Assembly (NCBI RefSeq): GCF_009902005.1
Contig: NZ_WUTT01000001.1
Coordinates: forward strand, 2,924,805-2,988,804
Length of the DNA stretch: 64,000 nt
Source of the DNA: Halomonas alimentaria
GTDB lineage: Bacteria > Pseudomonadota > Gammaproteobacteria > Pseudomonadales > Halomonadaceae
Direction: 5' to 3'
Position numbers and translations under genes: made by a program. The notes beneath the pieces are model-generated. The model ran no database searches and was not told the DNA's origin. It saw only the letters and a program-made list of their open reading frames with translations. Positions 55,913-64,000 of this stretch are shown one piece after another (within the stretch, counting starts at the first letter, position 1; each line of letters opens with the position of its first letter).

Positions 55913-58900
55913 ATGGATGGCCCAAGCCAGAAACGAGTTTCAAGTCCGATCTCCACGGGCGGCGAGGGCGTGTTCTTCGAGCAACACGTCGCGGCTTACT
56001 GGCTAGCGCAGCTGCTCGTACGCAGCATCCCGCCGATCCTGACCGATACCGGCGTCACAGAAGTCCATTTCCAGACCGAACATCTCGGCTTCAATACGGA
56101 CGACGTTCTCGTTGTCTGCCCGCGCGCAGGCGCGGCGACTGCGCGGCTCGTCGGGCAGGTGAAACGCAGCTTCACCATCAGTGCCGCCGACGACGAATGC
56201 AAGAAGGCCATTGGCGACTTCTGGAGGGATTTCAAGGAGGCTGACCCTTTCAATCCCCAGCACGACCGCTTCGTGCTCGTCACGCTGCGCGGCACGAATA
56301 CGCTTCTCGAGAATTTCGTCGGGCTGCTCGACTGCGCGCGGGGCGCGGCCGACGGCGAAGAATTCCAACGGCGGCTGTCTCTCGACGGTTTCATCTCGAA
56401 GAAGTCCGTCCACCAGTATAACGAGCTCTGCCGCATCGTCAGCGCATTGGAAGGAACGCCCGTTATCGCCAAAGACCTGTGGCCTTTCCTGCGGGTGCTC
56501 CACGTCCTGAGCCTCGATCTGCACACCTCCACTCGCCAGACCGAGGCGCACATCAAGACGCTGCTCGCCCTCAAGTCTACCGACCCAGATCCCGTTGCCA
56601 GTGCGACGGCTGCCTGGGATGCTCTTTTAGGCCATGCCAGCGAGGCTGGACCGGCGGCACGGAGCCTGAAACGCGCCGACCTTCCAGCCGCTCTCGTCCA
56701 GGCGTACAGCGAGGTGGGCGCGCACGAGCAGCGGGTACTGACGGCACTGAAGAACCACACGGACTTCGTGCTGCGGAAGATCCGCATGACGATCGGGCCT
56801 GCTTTCCACCTGCGGCGCGCTGGCATCGTCCACAAAGTGCTTGCGGCCATCGAGGCGAGGCAAGTCGTCCTGATCACGGGCCCGGCGGGCAGCGGCAAAT
56901 CCGTCATTGGGAAGGAAGCGGTAGCCTATCTCTCCCGCGAACTCTTCGCTTTCGGGTTCCGGGTCGAGGAATTCGCCGTCGCCCACATCGACCAAACACT
57001 CCACAACAGCCAGATCCCGGCGCGCGCCACAGAGCTTCAGGCCATCCTCGGCGCACAGGGCCGCAAGGTGCTTGTGATCGAGAGCGTCGAACGCCTGCTT
57101 GAGAAACCGACGCGCGACGGGTTCAGCGACCTCATGACGCTCGCCCAGTCCGACGACGGCCTCGGTATCCTCATGACCTGCCGCGACTATTCCGTGGAGC
57201 AGGTACGGGCCAGCTTTCTCCAGGCGGCGGGGATTGATCACGCTGTCATCGAAGTTCCGCCGCTTGACGACACCGAATTGCAGGAAATCCAGGCCGCCTT
57301 CCCGTCGCTGGCAGTGCCACTCGCCAACTCCGCCCTTCGCGAGATCCTGCGCAACCCGTACTTCATCGACAAGGCATTGCAGATTCCGTGGGATGCGGGA
57401 CGTCCGCTTCCGGAGAACGAGCGCGATTTCCGCGCCGTCTTCTGGCGGCAGATCGTGCGCGCGGACCAGAATCCGGCCGACGGCATGCCGCGCCTGCGCG
57501 AAGTGGCTTTGCAGGAGCTGGCGGTGCGCAGGGCTCGTGCCCTGTCGGATTACGTTCCAGCTACTGGACTCAATGCCGCAGCCATCGCCCTCCTCAAACA
57601 GGACTCCCTCGTTGTTTCGCCCGACAGCAATGCTTTGCTCGTGGCGACGGCGCACGACGTCCTCGAGGACTGGGCCATCCTTCAATGGATCGAGGAACAG
57701 CACCTCACGGATGAGACGGCGTTCAAGGCATTGTCGTCAGCGATAGGGCCCCATCCTGCGGTGCGCCGCTCGTACCGGAAGTGGGTTGCCGAACTGGTTG
57801 ACCGCGACGCACCTGCAGCGGACCGGCTGTTCAGCGCGGCCATCGCACAGGCGGACGTGCCCGCCCAGTTCCGCGACGATACGTTGGTCTCGCTGCTCAA
57901 GGCACCGTCCGCGTCAGAATTCCTCACGCGTCACGAGGCCGAGCTGCTCGCCAATGACCGCGCTATCCTCAAGCGGGTCATCCACCTCCTGCGCGTCGCC
58001 TGTGTGACGTCGCCCGCGTGGCTTGCCGACGTGCGTGGCCACAGCTCGATCCTGAGCGTGCCGGAAGGCGCGGTCTGGGCAACCGTCGTGAGGCTGGTGC
58101 ACCGCAACATAGGCAGTTTCGGACCAGAAGACGCACCGCTGCTTCTCGCGTTGATCGAGGATGCCGTGCGGGGCGTCAGCTGGTGGGCACCTGACATCGG
58201 CGGGGCCGAACATGTCGCTGGCATTGCCCATTGGCTCCTTCCGCGCTTTGACCACTACAGGGGAGGAGACACGCGCCAACGCATTCTGAAGGTGATTGCG
58301 AAGATCCCGAAAGCCGACCCCGCGCGCTTCGAAGCCGTCCTGCGCGGGCAGATCAAGGAAGGGCGCCGCCGCGATCCCGTCGCCGAGGAATTCCGCGACA
58401 TCCTCCTTGCGGGGCTCGACGGTGCGCCCGCTGCGCGCGACCTGCCGGACCTCTTGATCTCCGTCGCCCTGGATACCTTCCTCGCCACGGAAGAATATCT
58501 ACGCGCGGAACCCTATGGCCGCTCATCCATCGATGTTGACCTTTACTTCGGCATCAAGGAACACCTGCGCCATGATTTCTTCCCTGCTAGTGCCTTCCGG
58601 GGGCCGTGGATCAACCTGCTCACGCACCATCCGAGAAAAGGCCTCGACTTCCTGATCCAGGTCTTCAATCACAGTGCCGAGTGGTACGCGCATCCGCGTC
58701 TCCGTGACCCCCTCGAACCCGCCTGGGAAGTCGAGCTCACGTTTGCCGACGGGACCATGCGGAAGCAATGGGTGAACCCGCGTCTCTGGGGCCTGTATCG
58801 CGGCATGACCGTCGGGCCATATTCGCTCCAGTCGCTGCTGATGGCCTTCGAGAAGTGGTTGCTCGACTACGCCCAATCCCATCCCGAGGGGCTCGACGCG

Positions 58901-60994
58901 GTACTGCTCGAAATTCTCCAGCGCAGCGACTCCGCCGCGCTCGCAGCCGTCGTCGCAAGTGTGGCGACTGCTCATTCTCACCGGTCAAGCGAGGCCCTTC
59001 TGGTGCTGTTGTCGGTGCAGGACTACATCGAGATCGATCGCAGCCGCATGGCCGGCGAGCACCAGACTTCGATCCTCACGGGACTGTTCCCTACCTTCCG
59101 CGCCGAAAACAAGATCTACGAAGAGGAGCGGAAGAAGTCGAACGCGCTGCCGCACCGCAAGCACGACCTTGAAGCGGCCATCGCAAACCTGCAACTCGGT
59201 CCTCTGGCCCCGCGGGTTCACGCCATCATCGACCGATATATCGCGGCACTGCCCGGGCCGGATAAACGCAACAAGCACGACCTCACATGGCAGCTGGCCC
59301 TTCACCGGATGGACTTCCGTCAGTACGACGTGGCCCACGACCAGCCCGCTGGGGGCGAAACATCGGCAGGGGACGGCGAGGGCTCTGCGAGGAATTACAT
59401 CCGCCTCGAACCCAAGCCTCCGGCTCCGGAAGTTCAGCAACTCATTGACGAGAGCACGAAGAAGATGGGCGAGATGAATGCCCGTCTGGGTGTTTACATG
59501 TGGGGGCTCCAAGTCTTCCAGCGGGAGGCCGGCTCTGCCGACCCCGCCCAGTGGCGGGAGAAGCTGGCAAGTGCCAAGGGGATGGACCGCACCGCGGAGT
59601 ATCCTGACAACAGCCGTAACGCTCCAGGATTTGTGGCCGCCATCTGCGCCCGCGATCACTGGGAGGAGATGTCGCCGGAAGAGAAGGAGTGGTGCATCGA
59701 CGTCATCTGCTCCGAAATCTCCCGACACGCGGACCAATTGGGAACCATGGACCGCATGCAGCAGTTTTCGATGCTGGCTGATCGCCCCTGTGCCTTCGTC
59801 GTGCCGCTGCTGCTCTCCAAGCCCCTGACTGAAGTCCAGACGCCGCGCGTGCGCCAGGCCTTTATTGCCGCGCTAACCCATCCGTTCGACGAGGTGCGTT
59901 GGTACGCCACATGGGGCATGAACGACAAGTTATGGGCCGCGAACCCCGCTCTTGCCCTGCGCGCCGTCAATGCCATCGCAACCGAGGCCGCTCTTGCCGA
60001 CCGCGACTGGAACGCCGAGGAGAAGAAGCGTTACGACAAGCGGCGCACGCCGGACACGATCTCTGCCACCGCGGCTGCAGACGTTCGCGGGCGGTTCTGG
60101 ACCGAAGGGGAAATCGCCGAAGATGCGCACGTCAAGTTCGATATCACCGAGATATTCGGAGCCGAGGCGCACGCGAAGATCCTCGCGATTCTGGGCCAGG
60201 TTCCCAACGAGCCTCTGGCCGTGGCCGCACACCGGCGCGCCAGCGAAGACCTCGTGGAGTGCTGGAACCGTGAGCACGATCGTTCTCCCGACCGGCGCGA
60301 TAGGAATTTTCACAGGGAGCAAGCCATATCCGACCGCATTCAGCAATTTGTGATGCGTGCGTCAGATGCCGATGCCGAGCAAGTCCTACAGCCGATCCTC
60401 GAGGCCGTTGACCGGCATCCGCGCGAGGTCCACAACGTCATCCAGGGGTTCACTAGCAGCGAGGACAGCAACCCCAATACGCCGCATTACTGGTTCCTAT
60501 GGAACCTGTTTGCCGAGCGGGTCAAGCGCGCCAGGTGGCTCGCGCATCTTGAAAGGGAGCATCCCCACGGTAGCGAGGTGCTGTCGACGATCTTCCTGAC
60601 CGCGTGGTGGAAGGACAACGTCCATCACTGGCGGAGCCTTGAAGGCTACGCCCACAACGTCGACGCACTCTTCGACGTGCTGCCGCCGGTCTGGATCGTG
60701 CTGGACAGCTATGTCCGCTTCCTCTACCACATCGGCGAGCGTTCCATGCCCGCCGCGTTTGTGCGCATCGCGAACGCGCTCAGGCGCGGGAACCCTGCCG
60801 ACATGCTGCGCGAGTCCAACACCGTCTTCATGCTCGAAGTTCTTCTCCAACGGCATGTTTATGCACGGCCGCTGGAACTCAAGCGCGATCCGGCCCTGCA
60901 AGAGGCGATCCTGTATGTGCTCGATGTTCTTGTCGAGAGCGGTTCTTCCGCCGCGTTCAGGATGCGGGACGATTTCGTTACGCCGGCTGCCTGA
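55913..60994 (+). CDS. Cassette 6: giant nuclease-NTPase protein, Avs-like candidate
   Basis: 1693 residues from ATG 55913 (TGGTGG upstream); GTGs at 55859 and 55892 are alternatives, but 55859 falls inside attC 5. The N-terminus ('STGGEGVFFEQHVAAYWLAQLL') and Asp63-Asp64...Gln82-Val-Lys84 form a PD-(D/E)XK nuclease pattern of the Mrr/Cap4-like kind. A P-loop NTPase follows: Walker A GPAGSGKS (323-330), Walker B-like VLVIESVE (386-393) and 'GILMTCRDYSVEQ' as a STAND-like sensor. Residues about 500-1693 are mostly helical, with no repeats obvious by eye and no membrane segment. The layout nuclease-STAND-long sensor matches Avs-type antiphage proteins. I cannot assign an exact family. GC content is higher than in the preceding cassettes. 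Confidence 0.75.
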   Translation: MDGPSQKRVSSPISTGGEGVFFEQHVAAYWLAQLLVRSIPPILTDTGVTEVHFQTEHLGFNTDDVLVVCPRAGAATARLVGQVKRSFTISAADDECKKAIGDFWRDFKEADPFNPQHDRFVLVTLRGTNTLLENFVGLLDCARGAADGEEFQRRLSLDGFISKKSVHQYNELCRIVSALEGTPVIAKDLWPFLRVLHVLSLDLHTSTRQTEAHIKTLLALKSTDPDPVASATAAWDALLGHASEAGPAARSLKRADLPAALVQAYSEVGAHEQRVLTALKNHTDFVLRKIRMTIGPAFHLRRAGIVHKVLAAIEARQVVLITGPAGSGKSVIGKEAVAYLSRELFAFGFRVEEFAVAHIDQTLHNSQIPARATELQAILGAQGRKVLVIESVERLLEKPTRDGFSDLMTLAQSDDGLGILMTCRDYSVEQVRASFLQAAGIDHAVIEVPPLDDTELQEIQAAFPSLAVPLANSALREILRNPYFIDKALQIPWDAGRPLPENERDFRAVFWRQIVRADQNPADGMPRLREVALQELAVRRARALSDYVPATGLNAAAIALLKQDSLVVSPDSNALLVATAHDVLEDWAILQWIEEQHLTDETAFKALSSAIGPHPAVRRSYRKWVAELVDRDAPAADRLFSAAIAQADVPAQFRDDTLVSLLKAPSASEFLTRHEAELLANDRAILKRVIHLLRVACVTSPAWLADVRGHSSILSVPEGAVWATVVRLVHRNIGSFGPEDAPLLLALIEDAVRGVSWWAPDIGGAEHVAGIAHWLLPRFDHYRGGDTRQRILKVIAKIPKADPARFEAVLRGQIKEGRRRDPVAEEFRDILLAGLDGAPAARDLPDLLISVALDTFLATEEYLRAEPYGRSSIDVDLYFGIKEHLRHDFFPASAFRGPWINLLTHHPRKGLDFLIQVFNHSAEWYAHPRLRDPLEPAWEVELTFADGTMRKQWVNPRLWGLYRGMTVGPYSLQSLLMAFEKWLLDYAQSHPEGLDAVLLEILQRSDSAALAAVVASVATAHSHRSSEALLVLLSVQDYIEIDRSRMAGEHQTSILTGLFPTFRAENKIYEEERKKSNALPHRKHDLEAAIANLQLGPLAPRVHAIIDRYIAALPGPDKRNKHDLTWQLALHRMDFRQYDVAHDQPAGGETSAGDGEGSARNYIRLEPKPPAPEVQQLIDESTKKMGEMNARLGVYMWGLQVFQREAGSADPAQWREKLASAKGMDRTAEYPDNSRNAPGFVAAICARDHWEEMSPEEKEWCIDVICSEISRHADQLGTMDRMQQFSMLADRPCAFVVPLLLSKPLTEVQTPRVRQAFIAALTHPFDEVRWYATWGMNDKLWAANPALALRAVNAIATEAALADRDWNAEEKKRYDKRRTPDTISATAAADVRGRFWTEGEIAEDAHVKFDITEIFGAEAHAKILAILGQVPNEPLAVAAHRRASEDLVECWNREHDRSPDRRDRNFHREQAISDRIQQFVMRASDADAEQVLQPILEAVDRHPREVHNVIQGFTSSEDSNPNTPHYWFLWNLFAERVKRARWLAHLEREHPHGSEVLSTIFLTAWWKDNVHHWRSLEGYAHNVDALFDVLPPVWIVLDSYVRFLYHIGERSMPAAFVRIANALRRGNPADMLRESNTVFMLEVLLQRHVYARPLELKRDPALQEAILYVLDVLVESGSSAAFRMRDDFVTPAA

Positions 60995-61152
60995 TGCTCC
61001 CCAATCTCTTCCCAAGGAACTGGCTGAAAGATGCGTCTTGGGTTGTCTCAACGATTTTCGCCAAGTACTCGGAGAGCTGCTCGTAGGCCGGTCACCCAGT
61101 GGCCTCTTCGGATCGAAAGTGGACAACCAGTGGCTGCATCAACCACGATGCC

Positions 61153-61199
61153 GCATAACAAAAGCATGCAGCGGACGGCGCTGATGCTGTACGTTATAT
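61153..61199 (+). repeat. attC site 6
   Basis: 47 bp from GCATAAC to GTTATAT. AGCATgCAGCG pairs with CGCTGATGCT around GACGG, and ATAAC with GTTAT. It lies 158 bp after the giant gene; that gap has no gene I can support. Confidence 0.82.
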
Positions 61200-61234
61200 C
61201 AGAAGATGCTGAAAGGCTGCTTCTGGCCGAAATC

Positions 61235-61283
61235 GGATATAGCGCGCCACCGTGGCGATGTCGCAAACGGGCACGCTATATCC
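61235..61283. repeat. Large hairpin at the right edge of the array
   Basis: GGATATAGCG-c-GCC and GGGC-a-CGCTATATCC form a stem of about 13 pairs with one mismatch around a 20-base loop. It lies between attC 6 and the copper ATPase gene; AT-rich ends distinguish it from local chromosome. Confidence 0.6.
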
Positions 61284-61327
61284 TCTTGGGCGTTGCCAGT
61301 AGATGACTCTGCACCTCTCTCGCTTAG

Positions 61328-63646
61328 TCAGTCAGCGGACTTCAGCTTCACAAGCCTCAGCCGCAGCGCATTGGCGATCACGCTCACCGAGGAGAGCGAC
61401 ATCGCCGCGGCGGCGATGATCGGTGACAGCAGCAGGCCGGTGAAGGGGTAGAGGATACCGGCGGCGATGGGCACCCCCGCGGCGTTGTAGACGAAGGCGA
61501 AGAAGAGGTTCTGGCGGATGTTGCGCATGGTGGCTCGCGACAACCGGTGCGCCTCGACGATCCCGGTCAAATCCCCGCGCAGCAGGGTCACGCCGGCGCT
61601 CTCGATGGCCACGTCGGTGCCGGTGCCCATGGCGATGCCCACGTCGGCGGTGGCCAGGGCAGGGGCGTCGTTGACGCCGTCGCCGGCCATCACCACCACG
61701 CGACCCTCGTCACGCAGGTGCTGCACCACGCGCCCCTTGTCTTCGGGGAGCACCTCGGCTTCCACCTCGTCGATGCCCAGGCGGCGCGCCACCGCCTCGG
61801 CGGAGGTGCGGTTGTCGCCGGTGAGCATGACCACCCGAATGCCGTCGGCCTGCAGGGCTCGGATGGCCGCCTCGGTGGTCTCCTTGACCGGGTCGGCGAT
61901 GGCCAGCAGGCCCGCCAGGCGGCCGTCCACCGCGGCGAAGATCACGGTGGCGCCGTCGCCGCGCAGCCGATCGGCCTCCTCAGCTTGCTCCGAGAGGTCT
62001 ACCCCTTCGCTCTCCATCAGCAGGCGATTGCCGAGCGCGATGTGGTGGCCGTCGATCCGGCCCGTCACGCCCTTGCCGTTGGGGGAGTCGAATTCCGTGG
62101 CCTCCGAGAGGCTCACGCCATCGTCCTTGGCCTTGTCGACGATCGCCTGGGCGAGGGGGTGTTCGCTACCGCGCTCAAGCCCCGCGGCCAGTCGCAGGAG
62201 TTCCTGAGCGTCGAAACCTTCGGCCGGGCGCAATTCGGTGACCCGCGGCTTGCCCTCGGTCAGGGTGCCGGTCTTGTCGACCACCACGGTGTCGACCTTC
62301 TCCAGGCGCTCCAGCGCCTCGGCGTCGCGGATCAGTACCCCCGCCTGGGCCCCTCGACCCACGCCGACCATGATCGACATGGGAGTGGCCAGCCCCAGGG
62401 CACAGGGGCAGGCGATGATCAGCACGCTGACCGCGGCGATCAGCCCGAAGGCCATGGGCGGTGCCGGCCCCCACAGCGACCAGGCGATGAAGGCCACCAC
62501 CGCGACCAGGATCACCGCCGGCACGAAGACGCCGGCGACCCTGTCGGCCAGCCCCTGGATGGGCGCCCGGCTGCGCTGGGCGCTGGCCACCATCTGCACG
62601 ATCTGCGACAGCATGGTGTCGCGGCCCACCTTGTCGGCGCGCATGATGAACGAGCCCTGGCCGTTGATGCTGCCACCGATCACGCCGTCGCCGGCCTCCT
62701 TGCGCACCGCCAGTGGCTCGCCGGTGACCATCGACTCGTCGATGTTGGAGCGCCCCTCCAAGACCTCGCCGTCCAGCGGCACCTTGTCGCCGGGGCGCAC
62801 GCGCAGGCGATCACCCACCTGGACCTTGTCGAGGGAGACTTCCTCTTCCTGGCCCTCGTCATCGAGGCGTCGCGCGTTGGCCGGGGCCAGGTCGAGCAGG
62901 GCGCGGATTGCCCCGGAGGTCTTCTCCCGGGCTCGTAGCTCTAGCACCTGCCCGAGCAGTACCAGCACCACGATCACCGCCGCCGCCTCGAAGTAGACCG
63001 CCACCGAGCCGTCGGTCTGGCGGAAGGTCTCGGGGAAGATGCCCGGCACGATGGTCGCCAGCAGGCTGTAGACCAGCGCCGCCCCGGTGCCGATGGCGAT
63101 CAGGGTGAACATGTTGAGGCTGCGGCGCATGATGGAGCGCCAGCCGCGCACGAAGAAGGGCCTGCCCGCCCAGACCACCACCGGCGTGGCGAGCAGCAGC
63201 TGGATCCAGTTCGAGACTTGGGGGGCGATCAGGTGATCGAGGCCGAACACATGGCCGCCCATTTCCAGCACCAGCACCGGCAGTGCCAGGGCCAGCCCGA
63301 TCCAGAAGCGCCGCGTCATGTCCTTGAGCTCCTCGGAGGGCCCGGACTCGGCGGAGACCGTCTCGGGCTCCAGGGCCATGCCGCAGATCGGGCAGTCCCC
63401 CGGCCCCTCCTGGCGGATCTCGGGGTGCATCGGGCAGGTGTAGATCGTGCCGGGCGGCGCTGGCTCGGCCGGTGTGTCGTCGCACTGCAGGTAGGCGTCA
63501 GGGTCCCGCTTGAACTTCTGCTGGCACCTGGCTGAGCAGAAGTACCAGGTCTTTCCAGCGTGTGAGGCGCGGTGGTCGGTATGGTGAGGATCGACCGTCA
63601 TCCCGCAGACGGGGTCCGTGACCTCATGGGTGTGGTCCTGTGTCAT
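61328..63646 (-). CDS. copA: Copper-translocating P1B-type ATPase
   Basis: 772 residues. A YHS/TRASH-like N-terminal part ('[13 protein letters not shown]', '[12 protein letters not shown]') and a heavy-metal-binding '[22 protein letters not shown]' module precede the ATPase core with TGEP, CPC ('[13 protein letters not shown]'), DKTGTLTEG, the HP motif '[10 protein letters not shown]' and '[16 protein letters not shown]'. It exports Cu(I) (or Ag) from the cytoplasm. No CXXC ferredoxin-like HMA domain is seen, as in other YHS-HMBD type pumps. It overlaps the upstream permease gene by four bases. Confidence 0.94.
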   Translation of the reverse strand: MTQDHTHEVTDPVCGMTVDPHHTDHRASHAGKTWYFCSARCQQKFKRDPDAYLQCDDTPAEPAPPGTIYTCPMHPEIRQEGPGDCPICGMALEPETVSAESGPSEELKDMTRRFWIGLALALPVLVLEMGGHVFGLDHLIAPQVSNWIQLLLATPVVVWAGRPFFVRGWRSIMRRSLNMFTLIAIGTGAALVYSLLATIVPGIFPETFRQTDGSVAVYFEAAAVIVVLVLLGQVLELRAREKTSGAIRALLDLAPANARRLDDEGQEEEVSLDKVQVGDRLRVRPGDKVPLDGEVLEGRSNIDESMVTGEPLAVRKEAGDGVIGGSINGQGSFIMRADKVGRDTMLSQIVQMVASAQRSRAPIQGLADRVAGVFVPAVILVAVVAFIAWSLWGPAPPMAFGLIAAVSVLIIACPCALGLATPMSIMVGVGRGAQAGVLIRDAEALERLEKVDTVVVDKTGTLTEGKPRVTELRPAEGFDAQELLRLAAGLERGSEHPLAQAIVDKAKDDGVSLSEATEFDSPNGKGVTGRIDGHHIALGNRLLMESEGVDLSEQAEEADRLRGDGATVIFAAVDGRLAGLLAIADPVKETTEAAIRALQADGIRVVMLTGDNRTSAEAVARRLGIDEVEAEVLPEDKGRVVQHLRDEGRVVVMAGDGVNDAPALATADVGIAMGTGTDVAIESAGVTLLRGDLTGIVEAHRLSRATMRNIRQNLFFAFVYNAAGVPIAAGILYPFTGLLLSPIIAAAAMSLSSVSVIANALRLRLVKLKSAD

Positions 63647-64000
63647 GCTCCATCCTCCCTGCTGTGGCTGCCACTCGCGTCATGCGAATGAGCATGGTGG
63701 TCGGCGTCCTGCTCGGATCGCCGGGAAAGAAAGGCGTATTCCGCCACCAGGATGACGGCCATCGCGGCGGCGGCAACGTAGAGCACCAGCGGGTCGGTGG
63801 TGGCCTTGACCCAGAGGAAGCCTGCCAGCACCACCAGGTCGAGGGCGATCGCGGTCAGCAGGATGGCCGGGCGGGCCGCCACCGCATCGCGTAGATGCCG
63901 CAACACCCCCCAGTGAATGGCGATATCCATCACCAGATAGAAGATGATGCCGAGTGCCGCGATGCGGCTCAGGTCGAAGAACGCCGTCAGCAGCAGGCCG
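63643..64000 (-). CDS. APC-type amino acid permease-like protein (5' end missing)
   Basis: The frame is open to the window edge (first full codon at 63999) and reads '[31 protein letters not shown]', the end part of an APC superfamily permease, with three hydrophobic segments and a His/Asp-rich cytoplasmic tail ('[16 protein letters not shown]'). A shorter start at 63933 would cut the first helix, so the gene very likely begins outside the window. It overlaps copA by four bases; the His-rich tail and linkage suggest a role near metal handling (inference). Confidence 0.75.
   Translation of the reverse strand, partial: GLLLTAFFDLSRIAALGIIFYLVMDIAIHWGVLRHLRDAVAARPAILLTAIALDLVVLAGFLWVKATTDPLVLYVAAAAMAVILVAEYAFLSRRSEQDADHHAHSHDASGSHSREDGA

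Larger units (their letters stand above)
52080..61199 (+). mobile_element. Integron gene-cassette array without integrase in window
   Basis: Six attC-like sites (52841, 53326, 53548, 54443, 55829, 61153) each follow the stop of a plus-strand gene, the standard cassette layout. Each site has a GTTRRRY-like right end, a complementary left end and a stem with one or more unpaired bases. Base composition is AT-richer and varies from cassette to cassette. No intI gene lies within 64 kb, so it is either a cluster of attC sites lacking integrase or part of an integron whose integrase is elsewhere. Recognition rests on sequence pattern and pairing done by eye. Confidence 0.88.

Overview
This window looks like chromosome of a GC-rich gammaproteobacterium of the Halomonas type (Halomonadaceae). 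The evidence is the order dnaX-ybaB-recR and rnd-ycgL-ycgN, the strong third-position G/C bias, the Pseudomonas-like regulatory sites, and a short extragenic repeat (10277-10312 and 17974-18009) that I recall as common in Halomonas. The genus is an inference. No rRNA, tRNA, CRISPR array or transposase gene was found.

Layout. 1-4679: end of a LysR regulator, a three-gene ABC importer and an acetylpolyamine amidohydrolase-like enzyme. 4683-28915: mostly core genes, namely a KfrA-like coiled-coil protein, dnaX-ybaB-recR, rnd-ycgL, ycgN, oligopeptidase B, a VWA protein with a class II amidotransferase, fadD, hrpA, a KAS III enzyme, mlaA, a PP2C response regulator with its STAS partner, transaldolase, and two transporters. 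28916-33597: phosphate operon pstSCAB behind two copies of a Pho-box segment. 33655-40103: arsenic island (arsenical GAPDH, arsJ, arsR, thioredoxin-like protein, ArsP-type permease, acr3, arsH) with three AT-rich palindromes, one before each transcription unit. 40270-47999: a decayed transporter, then acyl-CoA metabolism genes (hydrolase, thiolase, TetR, acyl-CoA synthetase, SDR, acyl-CoA dehydrogenase) with operator-like sites. 48117-51699: metallopeptidase, an unusual HTH-GST fusion, a deaminase and two hypotheticals. 61328-64000: copper P-type ATPase and the end of an APC-type permease.

The most unusual part is 52080-61199: an integron gene-cassette array with no integrase gene in the window. 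Six attC-like sites separate cassettes for a DUF6624-like protein, an exported small protein, a broken membrane protein, an AadA-type aminoglycoside adenylyltransferase, an AlbA_2/Schlafen-type protein, and one 5.1-kb cassette for a ~1693-residue protein with an N-terminal PD-(D/E)XK-like nuclease motif, a P-loop NTPase and a long C-terminal region. That architecture resembles Avs-type STAND antiphage proteins. Two ~208-bp copies of a promoter-bearing module stand before the DUF6624 and AlbA_2 genes; each holds a sigma-70 promoter, a near-perfect palindrome over the likely transcription start and a terminal GTTAAC, and may be attI-like.

How it fits together: nutrient uptake (polyamine-like substrate, phosphate), fatty acid use (fadD and the acyl-CoA dehydrogenase share a PsrA-type CAAAC-N4-GTTTG site), metal and metalloid resistance, and an acquired array with resistance and possible defence functions.
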